From Thermoplasmata archaeon (lineage in GTDB: Archaea > Thermoplasmatota > Thermoplasmata > Lutacidiplasmatales > UBA184), in assembly GCA_030044475.1 (NCBI GenBank), contig JASHVP010000015.1:1-6625 (forward strand): DNA of 6,625 nucleotides, written 5' to 3'. Shown piece after piece: positions 1 to 5,800 of this stretch. A program made the position numbers and the translations under genes. Below the pieces are notes generated by a model. It saw only the letters and a program-made list of their open reading frames with translations. It had not been told where the DNA came from and did not search any database. Within the stretch, counting starts at the first letter, position 1. Every line of letters begins with the position of its first letter.

Positions 1-300
1 GGCGAGCGACACGTCCCCGACGACCTCCGTCTTCGGCTTCCCCGACCCCTTCTCCTTCTTCGCCTCCTTGAGCAGGAGCGCGGCGACGGGCGGCCGCCCG
101 ACGACGAGGGTGAACGCCCGGGTGTTCGGGTCGACCCGGACGATGACGGGGACGCGCATCCCCGCGAACTGCTGGGTCTCCTCGTTGATCTTCGCGACGA
201 CCTGACCGACGTTCACGCCGAGGGGTCCGAGCGCCGAGCCGAGCGTCGCCCCGGCCGCCGCCTTGCCGCCCTCGACGAGGATGCTCACCTCAACTGCCAC
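1..300 (-). CDS. rpl11: 50S ribosomal protein L11 (uL11), N-terminal 100 residues, cut by window edge
   Basis: L11 binds 23S rRNA at the GTPase-associated centre and helps anchor the stalk on which the translation factors act. Translating the minus strand from the GTG at 300-298 gives MAVEVSILVEGGKAAAGATL, then SALGPLGVNVGQVVAKINE (residues 22-40), then FAGMRVPVIVRVD (45-57) and TEVVGDVSLA (91-100). This is the archaeal L11 N-domain, its linker and the start of the rRNA-binding C-domain. The remaining roughly 55-60 residues lie beyond position 1. The GTG start is supported by GGGAGG eight nt upstream, inside the 3' end of spt5. Its first 11 nt overlap spt5, consistent with translational coupling. 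Oddity: archaeal L11 normally reads close to PGPPLGPALGP in the N-domain loop, whereas here it is AGATLGSALGP (residues 16-26), so several conserved prolines are missing. Identity is certain from sequence; the effect of the changes is unknown. Confidence 0.96.
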   Translation of the reverse strand, partial: MAVEVSILVEGGKAAAGATLGSALGPLGVNVGQVVAKINEETQQFAGMRVPVIVRVDPNTRAFTLVVGRPPVAALLLKEAKKEKGSGKPKTEVVGDVSLA

Positions 301-1270
301 TCTTGCCGCCTCCCTTCTCCAGCATGCGGACGTGGTCCCCGCGGACCGTGACCGGGATCGGGACGACCGCCTCGATCAGCTCGACGGTGATCTCCTCCTT
401 CGCCTGGTCGATCTTCTTGACGCGGGCCTTCTCGCCCTTGAACGGCCCCGAGATCAGTTCGACGATCGCGCCCTCGACGAACCCCTCGACGGTGATCTTC
501 GGGACGAGGAGCGGTTCGACCTCCTTCAAGGTCGTCTCCCCCTCGACGAGGCCCCGGGCCTTGCGGATCCCCTTGAGCATCTCGCGGACCCCCTCGAAGC
601 TCATCCCCTCGGCGAAGACGTACCCCCGGAGCGACGACGGGACGAGGAGCGCGAAGACGACGTCCGCCTTCTCCTCCGCCCGGGCCAGGAGCGTGTCGGC
701 GACCTCCCGCTCGTAGCCGCGCGACGTCTTGATCGCGAGCACGGCCTGGCGGGCGACGCAGGCGAGCGTCAGCTTGGCCCCTCCGCCCCCCGCGGCGATC
801 CGCACCTCCACGCGGTCGCCGTACCGGACGCCGACCGGCGCCGTGATCTCGAACGTGAGCGGCATCCCGGTGTTGGGCGGCAGCGAGACCGGGTGCTTCT
901 CCTTCCGGGGGAACAGCTCGGCCATCGTCTTCTTCCCCGGCGGCAGCCACCGCACGGGCCACTCGGCCCCCTCGCCGGGGTACGTCGACGTGTAGCCGAC
1001 CTCGATCGTCAGCTCGACGGGCGCCGTCTCGGCCGCGCGGCTGGTGAGCACGGCGGAAAGAGTCGTCACCGTGCCCGCCGTGACCTCCCGCGTCGGGTCG
1101 TCGGCCGCCTTGAGCGAGAGCAGGGCGTCGACCGACGGTTTCGGTGGGGTCGGGGGGGTCGCCGCGGCGGGGGTCGGCGTCGCCGGGACGGCCGCGGCGG
1201 TCGGCTTCGGGGGGGGCGTCGGGGCGCCCGACAGCAGACCGATCCCTTCGTCGTTGGTGCCGTCCGCCAT
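290..1270 (-). CDS. spt5: Transcription elongation factor Spt5 (NusG family) with long N-terminal extension
   Basis: Spt5 binds the RNA polymerase clamp through its NGN domain, normally together with Spt4, and raises processivity. The protein has 326 residues, while archaeal Spt5 usually has about 150. Residues 176-260 are the NGN domain (VLAIKTSRGYEREVADTLL, FVEGMSFEGV-like segment near 219-228, then a helix and KEVEPLL). Residues 262-317 are the KOW domain, with VEGAIVELISGPFKGEKARV at 265-284. Ahead of these lie a Pro/Ala/Thr-rich linker (about 15-45) and a beta-rich region (about 46-172) resembling an Ig-like fold: VTAGTVTTLSAVL, a Trp pair near 104-108, then LPPNTGMPLTFEITAPVGVR and YGDRVEVRI. 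The ATG at 1270 begins 17 nt after the secE stop. An open frame continues upstream to 1390, but that part is antisense-like and overlaps secE out of frame, so I rejected it. The gene ends 11 nt inside rpl11. Function of the core is secure; the extension is undescribed to my knowledge. Confidence 0.93.
   Translation of the reverse strand: MADGTNDEGIGLLSGAPTPPPKPTAAAVPATPTPAAATPPTPPKPSVDALLSLKAADDPTREVTAGTVTTLSAVLTSRAAETAPVELTIEVGYTSTYPGEGAEWPVRWLPPGKKTMAELFPRKEKHPVSLPPNTGMPLTFEITAPVGVRYGDRVEVRIAAGGGGAKLTLACVARQAVLAIKTSRGYEREVADTLLARAEEKADVVFALLVPSSLRGYVFAEGMSFEGVREMLKGIRKARGLVEGETTLKEVEPLLVPKITVEGFVEGAIVELISGPFKGEKARVKKIDQAKEEITVELIEAVVPIPVTVRGDHVRMLEKGGGKSGS
309..314 (-). promoter_or_regulatory. 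Shine-Dalgarno site for rpl11
   Basis: The minus strand reads GGGAGG here, eight nt before the GTG start of rpl11. It lies within the last codons of spt5. This site decides the L11 start and shows that L11 is translated from the same message as spt5. It is the clearest SD-like element ahead of any gene in the window. Confidence 0.7.
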
Positions 1271-1287
1271 GCGTCCCGTCCCCGATC

Positions 1288-1533
1288 TCAGAGGCCCGGC
1301 AGGACCGTCGTCCAGATCCACGGCCCGACCTGGGTGAAGAAGATGTAGAGCGCGAACCCGGTCGACCCGATCAGGATCGCGCCGAGCCACGTGACCCCGA
1401 GGACCTTGACGTACTCCTCGGAGGTCGGCCGTCGGGCCATCCGGAGGATGCGACCGTACTTGCCGTGGCCGAACGTCCGAAGCCGACCGTCGAACTGGTC
1501 CTGGACGTGGCGGGCGCGGTCGAGGAACGCCAT
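1288..1533 (-). CDS. secE: Preprotein translocase subunit SecE (Sec61 gamma)
   Basis: SecE clamps the two halves of the SecY channel and is essential for protein export and membrane insertion. The 81-residue product has an amphipathic N-terminal part and the family signature at residues 34-48 (ARRPTSEEYVKVLGV), which matches the archaeal pattern of a basic patch, Pro-Thr, Glu-Glu-Tyr/Phe and then a helix. A single transmembrane segment follows at about 45-67 (WLGAILIGSTGFALYIFF), with a short hydrophobic tail. The N-terminus is some 20 residues longer than the shortest archaeal SecE proteins. The ATG at 1533 starts 9 nt after the ftsZ stop, and spt5 begins 17 nt downstream, the ftsZ-secE-spt5 order found in euryarchaea. 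No SD-like sequence is visible in the 9-nt gap, so initiation probably depends on ribosomes finishing ftsZ (inference). Confidence 0.93.
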   Translation of the reverse strand: MAFLDRARHVQDQFDGRLRTFGHGKYGRILRMARRPTSEEYVKVLGVTWLGAILIGSTGFALYIFFTQVGPWIWTTVLPGL

Positions 1534-1542
1534 GGGGGTACC

Positions 1543-2664
1543 CTAGTGGACAACGTCCAGCTCGGGGCCCGCCTTGCGCGGGGACGCCGCCCCGGACGAC
1601 GCCCCGCCGAAAATCTGGGGGGATTTAACTCCGGTGACCACCAGCATCACGCGGATCGTGCTCTGCATCGTCGGGTCGACGGCCGCCCCCCAGATGATCC
1701 GCGCCGTCGGGCTCACCGCCTTCTGGACGACCTCGGCGGCCTTCTGGGCCTCGCTGACCGTCATGTCGGGGCCCCCGGTGACGTTGATGAGCGCCCCGGT
1801 CGCGCCCCCGATGTCGACGTGCAGGAGCGGCGAGTTGATCGCCTCGAGCACGGCGTCCTCGGCGCGGTTCTCGCTCTCCGACTCCCCGATGCCGATGAGC
1901 GCGACCCCGCCTCCCTTCATGATCGTCCGGAGGTCGTTGAAGTCGAGGTTCACGAGCCCCGGGCGGGTGATGATCTCCGTGATGCCCCGGATGGCGCGCG
2001 CGAGCACGGAGTCGGCGACCTTGAAGGCCGTCTGGATCGGAAGCCGCGGGACGAGCTCGAGCAGCCGGTCGTTCGGGATCGTGATCACGGTGTCGATCGA
2101 CGCGCGCAGGCGCTCGAGCCCCCACATCGCGTTCTCCTGCCGGACGAGACCCTCCGAGGCGAACGGGAGAGTGCAGACCGCGATCGTGAGCGGGTTGCCG
2201 CCGTTCGCGTCCTTGGCGCACTGTGCGACCACCGGCGCGGAGCCGGTGCCGGTGCCGCCGCCGAGCCCGAGGGTGATGAACACCATGTCGGAGTTCCCGA
2301 GCGACTTCTTCAGCTCGTCCTCGGCCTCGTGGGCCGCCTGCTCGCCGACCTGCGGCAGCGCCCCGGCCCCCAGGCCCCGCGTGAGCCGCCGGCCCAGCAG
2401 GATCTTCCGGGGGGCGTGGATCGCGAGCAGGTGCTGCGCGTCCGTGTTGCAGGCGAGCATCTCCGCCCCCGACAGCCCCTCCTCCGCGAGCCGGTTGATC
2501 GTGTTGCAGCCGCCCCCCCCGCACCCGACGACCTTGATGTTGGTCTTCAGCGACGCGAGGACCGCCTCGAGCTCCGCGTCGTCGTTGGACGGGGGCGGTG
2601 CCTCCGGCGTCCGCTTCGCTTCGCTCGGGAGGTGCGCGAGGATGTCCTGTGCGAGGGGCCGCAT
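1543..2664 (-). CDS. ftsZ: Cell division GTPase FtsZ
   Basis: FtsZ is the tubulin-like GTPase that polymerises into the division ring at midcell. The 373-residue protein shows the glycine-rich first loop KVVGCGGGGCNTINRL (44-59), NTDAQHL (73-79), the tubulin signature GLGGGTGTGSAP (133-144), the Phe/Asn-Arg nucleotide contacts near 168-200 (IPNDRLLELVP), and the synergy loop NLDFNDLRTIMKGGG (239-253) that completes the active site of the neighbouring subunit. The C-terminus has SPQIFGG (348-354), a short Ala/Ser-rich linker and PELDVVH as a possible partner-binding tail. An N-terminal extension of about 40 residues, typical of archaeal FtsZ, precedes the GTPase core. Start choice: ATG at 2664, but a GTG lies directly upstream at 2667. 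GGAG at 2678-2675 sits 7 nt from the GTG and 10 nt from the ATG, so the two are hard to separate. It is the first gene of the secE-spt5-rpl11 operon; synteny suggests the FtsZ1 branch. Confidence 0.96.
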   Translation of the reverse strand: MRPLAQDILAHLPSEAKRTPEAPPPSNDDAELEAVLASLKTNIKVVGCGGGGCNTINRLAEEGLSGAEMLACNTDAQHLLAIHAPRKILLGRRLTRGLGAGALPQVGEQAAHEAEDELKKSLGNSDMVFITLGLGGGTGTGSAPVVAQCAKDANGGNPLTIAVCTLPFASEGLVRQENAMWGLERLRASIDTVITIPNDRLLELVPRLPIQTAFKVADSVLARAIRGITEIITRPGLVNLDFNDLRTIMKGGGVALIGIGESESENRAEDAVLEAINSPLLHVDIGGATGALINVTGGPDMTVSEAQKAAEVVQKAVSPTARIIWGAAVDPTMQSTIRVMLVVTGVKSPQIFGGASSGAASPRKAGPELDVVH

Positions 2665-2700
2665 CACGGGGAGTCTCCGTTCCGTCGGAGCAGGAACTTC

Positions 2701-2709
2701 ATTATAAAG
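2701..2709. promoter_or_regulatory. Shared palindromic TATA box for the ftsZ operon and mptE
   Basis: The divergent gap between ftsZ and mptE has one AT-rich patch, ATTATAAAG on the plus strand and CTTTATAAT on the minus strand, built on the perfect palindrome TTATAA (2702-2707). Both readings fit the archaeal TATA consensus. Its centre is about 40 nt from the ftsZ ATG and about 31 nt from the mptE GTG. With initiation normally 25 or so nt downstream, the ftsZ transcript would have a leader of about 10-15 nt and the mptE transcript would be nearly leaderless. I see no second TATA candidate in the gap. Spacing is measured from sequence; use in both directions is inference. Confidence 0.65.
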
Positions 2710-2735
2710 CGTACCTCGCAGTCTCGACAGGAACC

Positions 2736-3479
2736 GTGGAATACTCTCGGTGGGCGCCGCGGTACGACGCGATCCGGGCGGAGTTCGGGTTCCCGTTCGA
2801 GCGCGAGCGGGTCGCCGCCGACGCCCTCGTGCGACTCCTCCCCGAGGAATCCCGCACGCCCCCGCTCCCGCGGATCCGTCCCCGGCTCGCGGGCCGCGAC
2901 GTCGTCGTGGTCGGGGCGGCGCCCGGGACCGGTCCCCCCCCGGTCTGGCGCCTCCCGTCGACGGACCCGGCGCCCGCCCTCGTCGCGGCCGACGGCGGGG
3001 CGGCCGCGTGTCTCGCCGGTCGGTTGGTCCCGACCGTCGTCGTGACCGACCTGGACGGACCCGTTCCGTCCGAGGTCTCCGCGAACCGGCAGGGCGCTCT
3101 CGTCGTCGTGCACGCGCACGGGGACAACCGCCCGGCGCTCGAGGCCTGGGTGCCGGAGTTCCCGGGGGAGCTCGCCGGCTCGTGGGCCGGGCCGCCGACC
3201 GAGGTGCTGCTCGATGTCGGGGGATTCACGGACGGCGACCGGGCGGCGTACCTGGCGGAGGCGTGCGGGGCCCGTCGGGTCCTCCTCTGGGGGTTCGACT
3301 TCGAGCGGGTCGAGGCCCCGGACGCGGCGACGCGGGAGCGGAAGCGGGCGAAGTTCGCCTGGGCCGACCGGCTGCTCGCCGAGCTCGACCGGGAGGGGGG
3401 CGCCCCGGTCGTCCTGTGGCGGCGGGACGGGACGCTGGTCGACTACCCCGGCGGCAGGAACGGCGCGTCGACGAGGTAG
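2736..3479 (+). CDS. mptE: 6-hydroxymethyl-7,8-dihydropterin pyrophosphokinase, MptE type
   Basis: MptE transfers pyrophosphate from ATP to 6-hydroxymethyl-7,8-dihydropterin, a step toward tetrahydromethanopterin or folate-type C1 carriers in archaea; it is unrelated to bacterial FolK. The 247-residue product carries the COG1634 motifs in order: DVVVVGAAPG (55-64), AADGGAAACL (84-93), VVVTDLDGPVPSE (101-113), VVVHAHGDNRP (123-133), GGFTDGDRAAYLAEACGA (162-179) and LLWGFDFE (183-190), then a basic helix RERKRAKFAWADRLLAELD (200-218). The GTG at 2736 is chosen because it lies about 31 nt from the TATA centre and the N-terminus then matches the family's usual length; AGG precedes it by about 5 nt. 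The Gly-Thr-Thr-Gln-like segment usually seen between the HAHGDN and GFTDGDRA motifs appears replaced by GSWAGPP. The 3' end overlaps the convergent neighbour by 37 nt. Confidence 0.92.
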   Translation: MEYSRWAPRYDAIRAEFGFPFERERVAADALVRLLPEESRTPPLPRIRPRLAGRDVVVVGAAPGTGPPPVWRLPSTDPAPALVAADGGAAACLAGRLVPTVVVTDLDGPVPSEVSANRQGALVVVHAHGDNRPALEAWVPEFPGELAGSWAGPPTEVLLDVGGFTDGDRAAYLAEACGARRVLLWGFDFERVEAPDAATRERKRAKFAWADRLLAELDREGGAPVVLWRRDGTLVDYPGGRNGASTR

Positions 3480-5281
3480 ACGACGTTCGCGCCGTTCTCG
3501 TAGAGCAGGACGAACGGGAGAGCGCCGAACCATGCGATCGCCGGACCGGACAGCGGGGTCGCCTCTCCGGCGGGATTCAGGGCGACGCCCCCGTACATGA
3601 CCGAGTCGACGAGCACGAGGTCGACGGGCTTCGGGTCCGCCGGATTCGGCGCGCCCACGCTGCGCAGCTCGGCGGCCGCCGCCGACCAGTTGGACCCCGT
3701 GAACAGCGCCGGGGTGGTCACCCACGTCGCGGGATTCCCATCGAAGCCGAACACCATCGAGCTCAGGCGGTGGTCGGAGGCGACGACCCAGGTCGGGGGG
3801 GCGGCCAGGCCGACCCAGAGCCAGAGGCCCTCGTCCCCGTGCGTCAGCCCCTCCTGGAACCCCCCGAAGTCGGCCTGCGGGGGATACACGATCGCCGCGT
3901 TGGCGGCCAGCAGCACGACGACGCCCAGCGAGGCGGCGATCGCGGCCCGGCGGCCGAACCGGTCCCCGGTCCGGGCGACGACCCGGGCCATCCCGATGCC
4001 GACGAGGAGGCCGAGCGGGAGACAGAAGTACTCCACGGTCCGCTCGGGCGACAGCGTGGCGGAGATCGACTGGAGCGTCGTCCCGCCGGGCGCCCCGGTC
4101 GGCACCTCCGCGGCCGCCAAGAGGAGGACCGCCGACAGCCCGAGCACGCCGCCCCAGGCGAGGACGAACGGGCCGAGCCGGGACGGCGAGAGGACCCGGC
4201 GGCTGCCTCCGCAGAACAGCCCGAGAACGAGGATCGGGGCGAACCAAAGGATCGCCGCGGGGGCGGTCTTCTGGGTCGTGCCGGGGATCGGGACGAGGAC
4301 GATCACCCCGACGAGCACGAACACGGCCACCCCGATCAGCACCGCGTCCCGCACGACCGACCGGTCGCGCGGAAGACGGACCCACGCGCGCCGCGGCCGG
4401 AACGTCGCGCGCCGCGCGCGGATCAGGAGGCCCGCGACCGCGATGGCGGCGAGACCCGCGGCCTCGAACGCGGCGAAGCCGACCCCGCTCGCGCCGGCGA
4501 ATCCGGGCAGGAGGACCTTGGCGACGAACGTGGACGTCCCGTAGAACCAGAAGGCGAACGTCGCGGTCAGGAAGCCGGCGACGAACAGGAGCTCGCGGAG
4601 CGGGAACCGGCGACTCCACAGGCCGGGACGCCACAGCTCGAGGAGAAGGACCCCTCCGAGCGCGCTCACCGCGAAGAAGTACGACGAGAGGTGATGGGTG
4701 ACGACGAGGGCCCCCGCCGTCAGCGAGAGCGGGAGGAACCAGCGGGCGTCCTGCCGGCTCTCGACCAGCATCCAGAGCCCGGCGACCACGAGGAAATCTC
4801 CGAGGGCGAGCGGGGCCGGGTGGGCGATCGAGAAGAGGCGCGGCATCGCGAGCGAACCGATCGCGGCCGCGAGGAGCGCCACCGTGTCGTGCGGGTAGAG
4901 GCGGCGGAACAGCAGGAACAGCGGCAGGACCGAGAGGACCGCGACGACCGGGATCAGGACGGTGAGCGCCGTGAAGACGTCGAGATGCATCGCCCCCGCG
5001 CCGCCGCCGGCCAGCAGGAAGATCCCGGGGAAGTCCGGGTACGCGCTGCCCCACCCGCCGTACGACGCGCCCTGCGGCAACGCGCCGGTCGTGACGAGGT
5101 CGGAGGTGAGCCGGAAGTACTCGCCCGAGTCGGACCCGAACAGGGCGAAGGAGAGGTACGGCTCGAGGGCAAGGAAGACGAGGAGCAGGCAGAGTCCGGT
5201 GAGGAACAGGACCGTCTCCGGCCGCATCGGCGGCCCGGGGTCCGACGGGCCGGATCCGGGCGAGGCGGTCGACGGCGCCAT
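3443..5281 (-). CDS. Polytopic membrane protein, probable GT-C-type glycosyltransferase
   Basis: The 612-residue protein has roughly 12-14 hydrophobic segments between residues 22 and 465, then a C-terminal soluble part of about 150 residues, probably outside the membrane. After the first helix comes ALFGSDSGEYFRLTSDL (46-62). An acidic motif at this place, DSGEY, is typical of the first outer loop of GT-C glycosyltransferases such as the Pmt, ArnT and oligosaccharyltransferase families, which use polyprenyl-phosphate sugar donors. Other candidate polar sites are PDFPG (82-86), the HP at 154-155 and the HH at 196-197. The C-terminal part contains VVASDHRLSSMVFGFDG (499-515) and VDLVLVDSVMYGG (553-565). 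The AglB WWDYG motif is absent, so it is not a standard oligosaccharyltransferase. The ATG at 5281 is preferred because a TATA-like box is centred 30 nt upstream; a further ATG at 5227 would drop 18 Ser/Pro/Gly-rich residues. Exact substrate unknown. Confidence 0.75.
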   Translation of the reverse strand: MAPSTASPGSGPSDPGPPMRPETVLFLTGLCLLLVFLALEPYLSFALFGSDSGEYFRLTSDLVTTGALPQGASYGGWGSAYPDFPGIFLLAGGGAGAMHLDVFTALTVLIPVVAVLSVLPLFLLFRRLYPHDTVALLAAAIGSLAMPRLFSIAHPAPLALGDFLVVAGLWMLVESRQDARWFLPLSLTAGALVVTHHLSSYFFAVSALGGVLLLELWRPGLWSRRFPLRELLFVAGFLTATFAFWFYGTSTFVAKVLLPGFAGASGVGFAAFEAAGLAAIAVAGLLIRARRATFRPRRAWVRLPRDRSVVRDAVLIGVAVFVLVGVIVLVPIPGTTQKTAPAAILWFAPILVLGLFCGGSRRVLSPSRLGPFVLAWGGVLGLSAVLLLAAAEVPTGAPGGTTLQSISATLSPERTVEYFCLPLGLLVGIGMARVVARTGDRFGRRAAIAASLGVVVLLAANAAIVYPPQADFGGFQEGLTHGDEGLWLWVGLAAPPTWVVASDHRLSSMVFGFDGNPATWVTTPALFTGSNWSAAAAELRSVGAPNPADPKPVDLVLVDSVMYGGVALNPAGEATPLSGPAIAWFGALPFVLLYENGANVVYLVDAPFLPPG

Positions 5282-5285
5282 CCGT

Positions 5286-5301
5286 CCGGCCGGAGGGCCG
5301 G
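5286..5301. repeat. Short perfect inverted repeat between TATA box and start codon
   Basis: CCGGCC, a 4-nt spacer GGAG, and GGCCGG form a perfect 6-bp inverted repeat. It occupies the space between the TATA-like box of the membrane protein gene and its predicted transcription start. It could be an operator for a dimeric repressor, but short GC palindromes are expected by chance in DNA this rich in G and C. Confidence 0.3.
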
Positions 5302-5306
5302 CGGCG

Positions 5307-5315
5307 CCTAAAACC
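5307..5315 (-). promoter_or_regulatory. Probable TATA box of the membrane protein gene
   Basis: The minus strand reads GGTTTTAGG, an AT island in GC-rich surroundings, centred 30 nt before the ATG at 5281. The predicted start of transcription is within about 5 nt of that ATG, so the mRNA would be nearly leaderless, in keeping with the absence of an SD sequence. The box is a weak match to TTTATAAA. Confidence 0.45.
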
Positions 5316-5365
5316 GAAGGCTCGACGGGCCGCGCCGCCGGTCGCCGTGGTTCGCCGGCAGTACC

Positions 5366-5373
5366 CATAAATA
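5366..5373 (+). promoter_or_regulatory. Probable TATA box of the basic-tailed protein gene
   Basis: CATAAATA stands out in GC-rich DNA and is centred about 43 nt before the ATG at 5413. Initiation about 25 nt downstream would give a leader of about 18 nt. It is separate from, and back to back with, the minus-strand TATA-like box at 5307-5315. Confidence 0.6.
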
Positions 5374-5412
5374 GGAGGGCTTGGTGCGCCCGCAGCGAGG
5401 CTCTCGAGGAGA

Positions 5413-5790
5413 ATGCCGTCGGCACGTCAGAAACCCGCGGCGAAGAGCGCCGCCCGTTCCCGACCCGCCCCTCCGAAGAAGGGCGCAAAGCCATCGGCGG
5501 CCAAGCCCGGCGCGAAGCCGGCCAAGCCGGCGCCGCCGAGCCCCGCCGCGAAGTCCGGGGCGAAGCCGGCGTCCAAGTCGGCCGCGAAGGAGAAGGTCCC
5601 CGTCCCGGAGCTCGAGGTCCCCCTTCCCGGCGGACGACGCCACGTCCTTTCCCTCTCCTTCGTCCGCGACGGCGACGAGTTCCTGGCCCGGCTCGAGACG
5701 GACGCGGGGCACATCACCGAGCTGAAGAACCGATCCCTCGACCAGCTGCTGACGCTGGTCGCGAGCGAGCTCGAGGACCTCCTCGAGTAG
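5413..5790 (+). CDS. Small protein with Lys/Ala/Pro-rich basic tail and compact C-terminal domain
   Basis: I do not recognise the family. Of the 125 residues, the first 61 consist almost wholly of Ala, Pro, Lys, Ser and Gly, with 13 Lys, 3 Arg and a single acidic residue, in repeats such as AKPGAKPAKPA, closely like histone H1 or bacterial HU-type tails. Residues 62-125 form a different, acidic and hydrophobic domain: VPVPELEVPLPGG, then strand-like RRHVLSLSFVRDG and EFLARLETDAG, then a helix SLDQLLTLVASELEDLLE. A beta-beta-beta-alpha arrangement is likely. There is no signal peptide or TM segment, so it should be cytosolic. The tail suggests DNA or RNA binding, with the C-domain perhaps for dimerisation or partner binding (inference). 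It starts at an ATG with its own TATA box 43 nt upstream; GAGG at 5397-5400 is a distant SD candidate. Codon bias and length favour a real gene over its antisense alternatives. Confidence 0.8.
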   Translation: MPSARQKPAAKSAARSRPAPPKKGAKPSAAKPGAKPAKPAPPSPAAKSGAKPASKSAAKEKVPVPELEVPLPGGRRHVLSLSFVRDGDEFLARLETDAGHITELKNRSLDQLLTLVASELEDLLE

Positions 5791-5800
5791 CGCGCGCGGC

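Noticed and set aside
1132..1230. G-rich runs on the plus strand in the spt5 linker region as a possible regulatory quadruplex.
   Set aside because: They are explained by Pro/Ala/Thr codon runs on the coding strand in very GC-rich DNA.
1271..1390. A 40-residue upstream extension of Spt5.
   Set aside because: It overlaps secE in another frame, has Arg/Asp-rich shadow composition, and the ATG at 1270 fits the operon spacing.
1536..1543. The palindrome GGGTACCC at the ftsZ-secE junction as an operator or processing site.
   Set aside because: Eight bases in GC-rich DNA, lying partly in the ftsZ stop region; no second copy or further support.
2598..2735. A 46-residue upstream extension of MptE starting inside ftsZ.
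   Set aside because: It would start upstream of the TATA box and antisense to ftsZ; the family homology begins at the GTG at 2736.
1144..3045. A long open frame of 633 codons on the plus strand antisense to spt5, secE and ftsZ.
   Set aside because: Its product is a low-complexity Arg/Pro/Asp/Gly mixture with no motifs, and it lies opposite three well-recognised genes. In very GC-rich DNA stops are rare and such shadows are expected.
2664..5054. A 796-codon open frame on the minus strand through mptE and the membrane protein gene.
   Set aside because: The product is Arg/Pro/Gly-rich with no hydrophobic core or motif, and it runs antisense to mptE and out of frame with the real membrane protein.
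2750..5311. An 853-codon plus-strand open frame across mptE and antisense to the membrane protein.
   Set aside because: Out of frame with mptE, highly charged and repetitive in Arg/Glu/Gly; a composition artefact.
5282..5494. A 71-residue upstream extension of the membrane protein.
   Set aside because: It would run through two promoter elements and the start of the divergent gene; the ATG at 5281 fits the TATA spacing.
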